Shown: positions 24,746 to 32,115 of the stretch, piece after piece | Layout: every line of letters starts with the position of its first letter | Numbering within the stretch: position 1 is the stretch's first letter | Source: Pseudaminobacter sp047739745 | GTDB taxonomy: Bacteria > Pseudomonadota > Alphaproteobacteria > Rhizobiales > Rhizobiaceae | Direction of reading: 5' to 3' | Length of the DNA stretch: 64,000 nt | Assembly: GCF_047739745.1 (NCBI RefSeq) | Contig: NZ_JBLLVA010000022.1 | Span: 1 to 64,000, forward strand | Program-made: the position numbers and the translations under genes | Notes under the pieces: generated by a model | What the model was told of the DNA's origin: nothing | What the model saw: only the letters and a program-made list of their open reading frames with translations | The model's database searches: none

Positions 24746-25459
24746 ATGAACACTGAAGACAGGCGTGGCACTTACGCCAGCCGCGCGACCGAAGCGTTCT
24801 TCGGCCGTCGGCACGGGAAGACGATCCGGCCGCAACAGGCCGCAGCCCTTGAGTCCGGCCTGAAGAGATACGGGCTGGACCTGGGGGGAGCGGTGCCGGC
24901 AAGTCTGCCCGCGCTGTTTTCCGCGCCGGTGACCGACATACGTCTGGAGATCGGCTTCGGCGGCGGTGAGCATCTTCTCCACGCCGCTCGCGGCAACCCG
25001 CAGACCGGTTTCATCGGCGTCGAGCCATTCGTCAACGGCATGGCGCGGCTGATGACGTCACTGGCCGAGACCCCGCTGGAAAATCTGCGGGTCTATGACG
25101 ACGATGCCACCAGAGTGCTCGACTGGCTGCCCGATGCATGTCTTTCGGGCATCGACCTTCTTTATCCCGATCCCTGGCCCAAGAAGAAGCACTGGAAACG
25201 GCGGTTCGTCAGTCCGACCAATCTGGATCGCTTCGCCCGCGTCATGAAAAGCGGCGCGAGGTTTCGTTTCGCTTCGGACATCGACACTTATGTGAACTGG
25301 ACCCTGATGCACTGCCGGGCACACGGCGCGTTTGAGTGGCAGGCCAAGGATGCCGACGACTGGCATCAGCCTTACAAGGACTGGATTCGCACGCGCTACG
25401 AGGCGAAAGCGGTCCGCGAAGGGCGTCGGCCGGCCTATCTGACATTCGTACGGGTCTGA
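24746..25459 (+). CDS. trmB: tRNA (guanine-N7-)-methyltransferase
   Basis: 237 aa. The SAM site is LEIGFGGGEHLLHAAR, followed by the family pattern IGVEPF and DLLYPDPWPKKKHWKRRFV (P-D-P-W-x-K-K-x-H-x-K-R-R, the tRNA/catalytic signature of TrmB). It methylates G46 in the variable loop of many tRNAs. It follows metK closely, so the SAM producer and a SAM user are probably co-transcribed. Confidence 0.96.
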   Translation: MNTEDRRGTYASRATEAFFGRRHGKTIRPQQAAALESGLKRYGLDLGGAVPASLPALFSAPVTDIRLEIGFGGGEHLLHAARGNPQTGFIGVEPFVNGMARLMTSLAETPLENLRVYDDDATRVLDWLPDACLSGIDLLYPDPWPKKKHWKRRFVSPTNLDRFARVMKSGARFRFASDIDTYVNWTLMHCRAHGAFEWQAKDADDWHQPYKDWIRTRYEAKAVREGRRPAYLTFVRV

Positions 25460-25739
25460 TCGAACCTGGTCTCGGCTCGATGAAACGATGGCTTGCGAGG
25501 CCGGTATTGTGCTGCCAAGATGCGGCGCATCGCGCAGGCTGCAAACCCAGTCGGCGGGGAAGCTTGGGAGGATTTCAATATCCATTTCAGAAGCTTGCAC
25601 CAGAGCCCCGGCAAGCTGCAATTTTCCATCTCTGTCAACCGGGGCATTCGGCAGGCGCGGCAGGTTCTTTTCGCCGCAACATTTTCACAGCGGTTCCGCT
25701 CCTTGGGGGAGACGGGCTGACAACCAAGGAGGAAACACC

Positions 25740-26684
25740 GTGAGACATTTCCTGATCGCGTCCCTACTCGGCGGCTTGCTGGCCCTGCCGGCGCATGCCG
25801 CCGACTACAAGATCATGGCGCCGGCGGCCCCGGGCGGCGGCTGGGACCAGACGGCACGGACCATGCAGACCGCCCTTCAGGATGAGAAGATTTCGTCGAA
25901 CGTGCAGGTCACCAACGTTCCGGGCGCCGGCGGCACGATCGGCCTTGCCCAGTTCGTCAATCAGGCGAAGGGCGATCCCTCGCAACTGATCGTCGGCGGC
26001 TATGTCATGGTCGGTGCGATCCTGACCAATGCCTCGCCGGTTTCTCTCGATCAGGTGACGCCTATCGCCAGGTTGACCGGCGAGTATGAGGCGGTGGTCG
26101 TTCCGGCGGCCTCCGACATCAAGGACATGGCCGGCCTGGTCGAGAAATTGAAGGCCGATCCCGGCGCGGTTTCCTGGGCAGGCGGCTCGGCCGGTGGTAC
26201 CGACCACATCACAGCCGGTCTCATCGCCAAGGCCGTCGGTGTCGATCCGACCAAGATCAACTACATTGCCTTTTCCGGCGGCGGCGAGGCGCTGGCGGCT
26301 ATCCTCGGCGGGCAGGTGACGGTGGGCATCTCCGGCTATGGCGAGTTCGAATCGCAGATCAAGGCTGGCGAACTGCGCATCATCGGCATTTCCAGCGATG
26401 AGAAGATCGAAGGTATCGACGCGCCGACCTTCAAGGAAGGCGGCGTGGATGTGTCGATCCAGAACTGGCGCATGGTGGCTGCCGCACCTGACATAACAGA
26501 CGAGCAGAAGGCGGCGATCACCGCCGACATCGACAAGATGGTGACGTCGAAAACCTGGCAGGATGCGCTTGCCGCCAAGGGATGGGCAAACACCTATCTG
26601 GCCGGCGACGAATTCAAGGCGCAGCTTGCCAAGGACATCGAATCGACCTCGGCCATCCTGAAAGAGATCGGCTTGGTCAAATAA
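25740..26684 (+). CDS. tctC: tricarboxylate-binding protein TctC (Bug family)
   Basis: 314 aa from a GTG at 25740 preceded by AAGGAGG; a longer frame upstream is non-coding in character. A signal peptide ends LPAHA-ADY, so the protein is periplasmic. The Bug/TctC fold shows the usual APGGGWDQTARTMQ segment after the first strand, and VPGAGGTIGLAQF. It binds citrate-like or other carboxylates and delivers them to the TctA/TctB membrane pair encoded next. The 280 bp before it hold no gene; I see a direct repeat GAAGCTTG but no clear operator. No TctDE two-component pair is adjacent. Confidence 0.92.
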   Translation: MRHFLIASLLGGLLALPAHAADYKIMAPAAPGGGWDQTARTMQTALQDEKISSNVQVTNVPGAGGTIGLAQFVNQAKGDPSQLIVGGYVMVGAILTNASPVSLDQVTPIARLTGEYEAVVVPAASDIKDMAGLVEKLKADPGAVSWAGGSAGGTDHITAGLIAKAVGVDPTKINYIAFSGGGEALAAILGGQVTVGISGYGEFESQIKAGELRIIGISSDEKIEGIDAPTFKEGGVDVSIQNWRMVAAAPDITDEQKAAITADIDKMVTSKTWQDALAAKGWANTYLAGDEFKAQLAKDIESTSAILKEIGLVK

Positions 26685-26696
26685 TCGGAAAGCCAG

Positions 26697-27179
26697 ATGA
26701 CCGACAAAGGCTCCAGCGCCGGGCGCCGCGCCGACAAGGCGGCGCTCGTCATCGCGGCTGCACTGGCAGGCATTGCCGCACTCATCGGCTGGAGCACCTA
26801 TTCGATGGGCGGGGCAGCGAGCTATTCGCGCCTCGGCCCGACCGCCTTCCCCTATGCGATCGCCGGTGGCCTGTTCATCCTGGCGATCTGGACGGTGTTT
26901 GAGGCACTCCGCAACGACTTCCCCAAACGCGAGCCGCAGAAATTCGGCCCGGTGGTTTGGATCGTCGGCGGTCTCGTGGCGCAGATGCTGCTGCTTGGCG
27001 TCGCCGGTTTTTCCATAGCGACCGGACTGCTGTTTGCCGCCACTGCGCGGGGATTCGGCCGTGGGCCTCTATGGATGACCATTCCGCTTGGAATAGTGCT
27101 TTCCTTCGTCGTCTGGTTCATTTTCGCCAAGGGCCTCAAGCTCACTTTGCCTGCCGGCCCGCTCGAGCGGCTGATTTAG
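26697..27179 (+). CDS. tctB: tricarboxylate transporter small membrane subunit TctB
   Basis: 160 aa with four hydrophobic segments (about 18-38, 53-70, 81-100, 118-140), the TctB family layout. It spans the inner membrane together with TctA and is required for solute-binding-protein-dependent uptake. It starts 12 bp after tctC and ends 11 bp before tctA, so the three form one operon. Confidence 0.9.
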   Translation: MTDKGSSAGRRADKAALVIAAALAGIAALIGWSTYSMGGAASYSRLGPTAFPYAIAGGLFILAIWTVFEALRNDFPKREPQKFGPVVWIVGGLVAQMLLLGVAGFSIATGLLFAATARGFGRGPLWMTIPLGIVLSFVVWFIFAKGLKLTLPAGPLERLI

Positions 27180-27190
27180 CGAGATAGAGC

Positions 27191-28708
27191 ATGGATACAT
27201 TCGCTCTGCTGGCCCAAGGCTTCCTGGTGGCGCTCGAGCCGATCAATCTCTTCTATGCGCTGCTCGGTGTCACGCTCGGCACGGCAGTGGGCGTGCTGCC
27301 CGGCATCGGGCCGGCGCTGACGGTGGCGCTCTTGCTACCCGTCACCTACAAGCTCGATCCGGCGGGGTCGCTGATCATGTTCGCCGGCATCTATTATGGC
27401 GGCATGTATGGCGGCTCGACCACTTCCATCCTGCTCAACACGCCGGGTGAAAGTGCCTCAATCGTCACCGCGCTCGAAGGCAACAAGATGGCCCGCAAGG
27501 GCAGGGGTGGGCCGGCGCTCGCGACAGCGGCAATCGGTTCCTTTATCGCCGGTCTCATCGCCACTGCCGGTTTGGCGCTTATCGCACCCTGGATAGTCAA
27601 GTTCGCTCTTTCCTTCGGACCGGCGGAATATTTTGCGCTGATGGTGCTGGCCTTCATGACGGTTTCGGCGGCATTCGGCGATTCCTCGCTGCGCGGCCTG
27701 ACCGCCTTGTTCATCGGCTTGACGCTCGGGCTGATCGGCATCGATCTGCAAACCGGCCAGGCGCGGCTGGCCTTCGGCGTTCCCGACCTGCTCGACGGCA
27801 TCGAGGTGACGACGCTTGCGGTTGCGTTGTTTGCCATCGGCGAAACGCTGGCGGTCGCCGCTTCCACCACCGCCGGCGGCGAGCGAGTCGAGCCGGTGAG
27901 AGGTTCGGTATGGATGAACCGGGAGGACTGGTCGCGCTCCTGGATGCCGTGGCTGCGCGGCACGGCAATCGGTTTCCCGATCGGCGCCATGCCGGCCGGC
28001 GGCGCCGAGATCGGCACCTTCCTGTCCTATTCGGTGGAAAAGCAGTTGACCAACAAGCCGGAGGAGTTCGGCCATGGAGCGATCGAAGGCGTTGCCGGAC
28101 CGGAGGCCGCCAACAATGCTTCGGCGGCGGGAACGCTGGTGCCGCTTCTGACCCTTGGTTTGCCGACAACCGCCACCGCCGCCATCATGCTTGCCGGCTT
28201 CCAGCAATTCGGCCTTCAGCCGGGACCGCTGCTCTTCACCAACAATTCAGCACTTGTCTGGGGGCTGATTGCCAGCCTGCTGGTTGCAAACTTCATGCTG
28301 CTGGTGCTGAACCTGCCCTTGATCGGCCTGTGGGTGAGGCTGCTGTCGATCCCGCGCCACTGGCTCTATGCAGGCATCCTGGTATTCGCCACGCTCGGCA
28401 CGATCGGCGCCAATCCGTCGACATTCGAGCTTGGAATACTCCTCGCCTTCGGACTGCTCGGCTATCTGCTGCGCCAGTTCGGTTACCCGATCGCCCCGGT
28501 CGTGGTCGGCTTGATCCTGGGGCCGCTCGCCGAACAGCAATTGCGACGCGCATTGGCGATCAGCCAGGGCGATCTCACGGTTCTCGTGCAGTCGCCGATT
28601 TCGATCGTCCTTCTGCTGCTTGCGGCGGCGGCGGTTATTGTCCCGCTGGTGTTGCGTGCCCGAGGCAAGGGCAAGCTGTTGTCGCAGCTTGCGGCCGACG
28701 AGGATTGA
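27191..28708 (+). CDS. tctA: tricarboxylate transporter large membrane subunit TctA
   Basis: 505 aa with about ten to twelve membrane segments. The family signatures are present: GVLPGIGPALTVALLLPVTYKLDP near the N-terminus, YYGGMYGGSTTSILLNTPGE, and the second repeat GAIEGVAGPEAANNASAAGTLVPLLTLGLP. These two glycine-rich elements mark the substrate and Na+ path of the tripartite tricarboxylate transporter. It takes up the carboxylate bound by TctC. It ends 16 bp before a convergent small gene. Confidence 0.95.
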   Translation: MDTFALLAQGFLVALEPINLFYALLGVTLGTAVGVLPGIGPALTVALLLPVTYKLDPAGSLIMFAGIYYGGMYGGSTTSILLNTPGESASIVTALEGNKMARKGRGGPALATAAIGSFIAGLIATAGLALIAPWIVKFALSFGPAEYFALMVLAFMTVSAAFGDSSLRGLTALFIGLTLGLIGIDLQTGQARLAFGVPDLLDGIEVTTLAVALFAIGETLAVAASTTAGGERVEPVRGSVWMNREDWSRSWMPWLRGTAIGFPIGAMPAGGAEIGTFLSYSVEKQLTNKPEEFGHGAIEGVAGPEAANNASAAGTLVPLLTLGLPTTATAAIMLAGFQQFGLQPGPLLFTNNSALVWGLIASLLVANFMLLVLNLPLIGLWVRLLSIPRHWLYAGILVFATLGTIGANPSTFELGILLAFGLLGYLLRQFGYPIAPVVVGLILGPLAEQQLRRALAISQGDLTVLVQSPISIVLLLLAAAAVIVPLVLRARGKGKLLSQLAADED

Positions 28709-28724
28709 CGTCGGCGAACGTTGT

Positions 28725-28889
28725 TCAGAAGTTCCTGATCTTGCGGAACTGCTCGGCATCGATACCGAGGCCGCGCAGGTCGCGGGCGCGCGGCTGGCGA
28801 CCATAACTGACGGCTGAGGCCGCAGCGATCGCGTTGCCGAACACCTGGAGGAATTCGCCGATTTTCAAGCTCTGCTGACGATTTGACAT
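28725..28889 (-). CDS. small basic protein, unknown (54 aa)
   Basis: 54 aa from an ATG at 28889 with AAAGGGC upstream at a good distance. The sequence is MSNRQQSLKIGEFLQVFGNA at the start and ends RDLRGLGIDAEQFRKIRNF. The C-terminal half, Arg-rich with a short helix ending in a conserved-looking LGID segment, recalls DUF1127-type small proteins of rhizobia, but I cannot place it with certainty. It is convergent with tctA and divergent from the rimP operon. The frame continues upstream without a ribosome site, so this start is preferred. Confidence 0.6.
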   Translation of the reverse strand: MSNRQQSLKIGEFLQVFGNAIAAASAVSYGRQPRARDLRGLGIDAEQFRKIRNF

Positions 28890-29088
28890 TGCGACGCCCT
28901 TTCTTTTTGTGCGTTGCAACATAAATGGGGTTTGGAGCCCGTTCGTGCCAGTGTCCGCGGCGCAAGGCTCCCATGCGCCAGTCGCAGGGATGCCGGCGGT
29001 GCGGAAAACCGGAGCATGGTGGAGGCCGGGCCTTGCCATCAACGGCGCCATCCTCTATGTAATGTGGAAATTCTTGGTCGGTATGACG

Positions 29089-29120
29089 AAGAGTGGGTCC
29101 ACCCGGTCCCGCTCTTTTTT
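29089..29120 (+). terminator. intrinsic terminator / attenuator before rimP
   Basis: Stem AAGAGTGGG (29089-29097) with CCCGCTCTT (29108-29116), one G-U pair, 10-nt loop, followed by TTTTTT (29115-29120). It ends 27 bp before the rimP start on the same strand, so it would stop transcripts entering rimP-nusA-infB. Nothing upstream on this strand since tctA (28708) needs a terminator at this place. The 28890-29147 gap shows no other feature. Confidence 0.65.
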
Positions 29121-29147
29121 GTTAACTGGCCCAGCTTCGGAACGGGA

Positions 29148-29789
29148 ATGACGGCAGAAACGAGCGGAATCGCTGGAGACGACAGGATCGTCCGCGAAAG
29201 CGGCATAGACGCCCGCGTGGCCTCGATTGTCGCGCCGGTGTTGCGCGGAATTGGTTTTCGGCTGGTGCGTGTGCGGCTGTCCGGGCAAAACGGCCTGACC
29301 CTGCAGATCATGGCCGAGCGCGAAGACGGCACGATGACGGTCGAGGATTGCGAAGAGGTCAGCCGTGCGGTTTCGCCGGCGCTCGATGTCGACGATCCGA
29401 TCGACAGGGCCTATCATCTGGAAGTGTCGTCGCCCGGTATCGACCGGCCGCTGGTGCGCAAGGCGGATTTCGTCACCTGGCGAGGTCATTTGGCCCGCAT
29501 CGAAACCTCGATCCTCGTTGCCGGCCGCAAGCGGTTTCGCGGCAAGATCGCCGAGACCACCGAAGATGGCGTCGCAATCGAGCGCGACAAGCCGGCCGAC
29601 GATGAAGGCCCGACGGCGTTCGTTCCGTTCGACACGATTGCCGACGCAAGGCTGATCCTGACCGACGACCTGATCCGGGATGCCCTGAGCAAGGACAACC
29701 AGGCGCGCAAGGAAGCCAGGAAGCGCCGTGGCGAGCCCGAGGAAGACGACGCGGACGAAGGCGCGGAAGACGAAACCGGAACTGATTGA
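29148..29789 (+). CDS. rimP: ribosome maturation factor RimP
   Basis: 213 aa from ATG 29148, with GGAACGGGA upstream; the frame is open further back but the family starts here. The N-terminal alpha/beta domain includes the GLTLQIMAEREDGTMTVEDCEEVSRAVSPALDVDDPI stretch and YHLEVSSPGIDRPL, the RimP hallmark. An SH3-like domain follows, with an acidic/basic C-terminal tail (about 180-213) that is longer than in E. coli. It assists 30S subunit assembly. First gene of rimP-nusA-ylxR-infB. Confidence 0.95.
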   Translation: MTAETSGIAGDDRIVRESGIDARVASIVAPVLRGIGFRLVRVRLSGQNGLTLQIMAEREDGTMTVEDCEEVSRAVSPALDVDDPIDRAYHLEVSSPGIDRPLVRKADFVTWRGHLARIETSILVAGRKRFRGKIAETTEDGVAIERDKPADDEGPTAFVPFDTIADARLILTDDLIRDALSKDNQARKEARKRRGEPEEDDADEGAEDETGTD

Positions 29790-29833
29790 ACAGCAGGCGG
29801 GATGGCTCGCCGGCACCGTTCAGGGAGACGAAA

Positions 29834-31429
29834 ATGGTAGTAACTGCCAACAGACTTGAATTGCTGCAGATCGCAGATGCGGTCGCGCGCGAAAAGTCGA
29901 TCGACAAGCAAATCGTCATCGACGCCATGGCGGACGCGATCCAGAAGGCGGCGCGCTCGCGCTACGGTCAGGAAACCAACATCCGCGCCGATATCAATCC
30001 CAACACCGGCGAAATGAAGCTCCAGCGCTTGATGGAGGTCGTCGAAACTGTCGAGGACTATGCCACGCAGATCGCGCTGTTGACGGCCCGCGAGCGCAAT
30101 CCGGACGCGCAGGTCGGCGATTTCATTGCCGAGCAGCTTCCGCCGATGGAGTTCGGCCGCATCGCTGCCCAGTCGGCCAAGCAGGTCATCGTGCAGAAAG
30201 TGCGCGAAGCCGAGCGCGACCGCCAATATGACGAATACAAGGATCGCATCGGCGAGATCGTCAACGGCACGGTCAAGCGGGTCGAATACGGCAATGTCAT
30301 CGTCGATCTGGGGCGCGGCGAGGCGATCATCCGCCGTGACGAGCTGATCCCACGCGAAAACTACAAATATGGCGATCGCGTCCGCGCCTATGTCTACGAT
30401 GTGCGCCGCGAACAGCGCGGCCCGCAGATTTTCCTGTCGCGCACCCATCCGCAGTTCATGGCCAAGCTTTTCACCATGGAAGTGCCGGAAATCTACGACG
30501 GCATCATCGAGATCAAGTCGGTGGCCCGTGATCCGGGCTCGCGCGCCAAGATCGCCGTCATCTCCCGCGACAGCTCGATCGATCCGGTCGGCGCCTGCGT
30601 CGGCATGCGCGGTTCGCGCGTTCAGGCCGTCGTCGGCGAGCTGCAGGGCGAGAAGATCGACATCATTCCGTGGTCGCCTTCGGCCGCTTCCTTCATCGTC
30701 AACGCGCTGCAGCCGGCGGAAGTCGCCAAGGTTGTGCTGGACGAGGATGCCGAGCGCATCGAGGTGGTGGTGCCTGACGACCAGTTGTCGCTGGCCATTG
30801 GCCGTCGTGGCCAGAATGTGCGCCTCGCCTCCCAGCTTACCGGCTGGGATATCGACATCCTGACCGAGCAGGAAGAGTCCGAGCGGCGCCAGAAGGAATT
30901 CGTCGAGCGCTCCAACCTGTTCATGGACGCGCTGAATGTCGACGAGATGGTCGGCCAGGTGCTCGCCTCGGAAGGCTTCACCAGCGTCGAGGAAGTCGCC
31001 TATGTCGATTCCGACGAGATTTCGTCGATCGACGGCTTCGACGAGGACACCGCGAGCGAGATCCAGGCGCGCGCCAAGGAATATCTCGACAGGATCGAGG
31101 CCGAGCATGACAGCCGCCGTCTCGAGCTCGGCGTTTCCGACGAATTGCGCGAAATTCCCGGCGTCACCACGGCGATGCTGGTGGCGCTCGGCGAGGACGG
31201 GGTCAAGACGATCGAGGACTTTGCCGGCTATGCGGTGGACGATCTGGTCGGCTGGAAGGAACGCAAGGACGGCGAGACCAAGTTCTTCCCCGGCGTTCTG
31301 GCAAGCTTCGGCACCTCGCGCGCCGAGGCCGAGCAGATGGTCATGGCCGCGCGCCTGAAGGCTGGCTGGATCACGCAGGACGAAGCGGCCGCCGAAGAAG
31401 ACACGTCTTCCGAAGCCACCGGTGCGTGA
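29834..31429 (+). CDS. nusA: transcription termination/antitermination factor NusA
   Basis: 531 aa from ATG 29834 (AGGGAGACG upstream). Domains in order: N-terminal RNA-polymerase-binding domain (1-125), S1 (about 135-200), two KH domains (about 205-345, including GACVGMRGSRVQAVVGEL and IGRRGQNVRLASQL), then two acidic helical repeats with HhH-like segments. It controls pausing, termination and antitermination. As in E. coli, nusA sits between rimP and infB, and a terminator-like hairpin lies upstream, so self-control is plausible. Confidence 0.97.
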   Translation: MVVTANRLELLQIADAVAREKSIDKQIVIDAMADAIQKAARSRYGQETNIRADINPNTGEMKLQRLMEVVETVEDYATQIALLTARERNPDAQVGDFIAEQLPPMEFGRIAAQSAKQVIVQKVREAERDRQYDEYKDRIGEIVNGTVKRVEYGNVIVDLGRGEAIIRRDELIPRENYKYGDRVRAYVYDVRREQRGPQIFLSRTHPQFMAKLFTMEVPEIYDGIIEIKSVARDPGSRAKIAVISRDSSIDPVGACVGMRGSRVQAVVGELQGEKIDIIPWSPSAASFIVNALQPAEVAKVVLDEDAERIEVVVPDDQLSLAIGRRGQNVRLASQLTGWDIDILTEQEESERRQKEFVERSNLFMDALNVDEMVGQVLASEGFTSVEEVAYVDSDEISSIDGFDEDTASEIQARAKEYLDRIEAEHDSRRLELGVSDELREIPGVTTAMLVALGEDGVKTIEDFAGYAVDDLVGWKERKDGETKFFPGVLASFGTSRAEAEQMVMAARLKAGWITQDEAAAEEDTSSEATGA

Positions 31430-31461
31430 GGTGAACACGCATCGAAACGCCGTTGGACGAG

Positions 31462-32115
31462 ATGAACGATCGCACGTGCATCGTCACGCGCAGACAAGCC
31501 GAACCGGATGAACTGATCCGTTTCGTCGTCGGCCCGGATTCCGTCATCGTTCCGGACTTGAAAAGAAACCTTCCCGGCCGTGGTTGCTGGGTGACGGCCG
31601 ACCGCCTACATATAGACAAGGCGGCGGGCAAGAATCTCTTTGCCCGTGCTTTCCGCAAGGATGTCGCCGTCCCGCCTGACCTGGGCGCGACGGTCGATGC
31701 GCTGCTTGCAAAGGCAGCACTCGGCGTCCTTGGCTTGGCGCGCAAGGCCGGCGCAGTTGCGCTTGGTGCGACGAAGGTCGAAAGCGCGGTTCGCAGCGGC
31801 AAGGCGCTACTGGTTCTGCATGCGCGGGAAGCCTCCGAAGACGGCTTGCGCAAGATCACACAAGCGCGCCGGGCGACCGCCTATGCGGGCGGCCCAGAGA
31901 TATATGCCTACAAACTTTTTTCGGAAGCCGATTTGAGTTTGGCATTAGGGGCCACAAATGTGATACATGCTGCCGTTCTCGCGCAAGAGGCGGGAAACGC
32001 GGTGCTGAAGCGCATGGTTGCGCTTGACCGATACCGGGGCGGATCCTCGGATGACCGGGCAATGTTTGCGGCAATTGCTGACGAAGATGACGCCGCCGCA
32101 GAGGATATGGAATGA
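31462..32115 (+). CDS. YlxR (DUF448) / L7Ae-like RNA-binding protein
   Basis: 217 aa from ATG 31462; a TTG at 31453 in frame is the alternative start. Residues about 1-85 are the YlxR (DUF448) domain with the RNA-binding G-R-G-C/A-W motif (NLPGRGCWVTADRLHIDKA). The remainder (about 90-190) is related to the ribosomal L7Ae fold (ALGVLGLARKAGAVALGATKVESAVRSGKALLVLHAREAS). The fusion is typical for alphaproteobacteria. Its stop overlaps the infB start by 4 bp (ATGA). Probably a ribosome- or RNA-linked regulator. Confidence 0.9.
   Translation: MNDRTCIVTRRQAEPDELIRFVVGPDSVIVPDLKRNLPGRGCWVTADRLHIDKAAGKNLFARAFRKDVAVPPDLGATVDALLAKAALGVLGLARKAGAVALGATKVESAVRSGKALLVLHAREASEDGLRKITQARRATAYAGGPEIYAYKLFSEADLSLALGATNVIHAAVLAQEAGNAVLKRMVALDRYRGGSSDDRAMFAAIADEDDAAAEDME

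Noticed and set aside
29486..31438. 650-codon open frame opposite nusA
   Set aside because: Antisense shadow with atypical His/Asp/Arg-rich composition and no ribosome site; nusA is certain.
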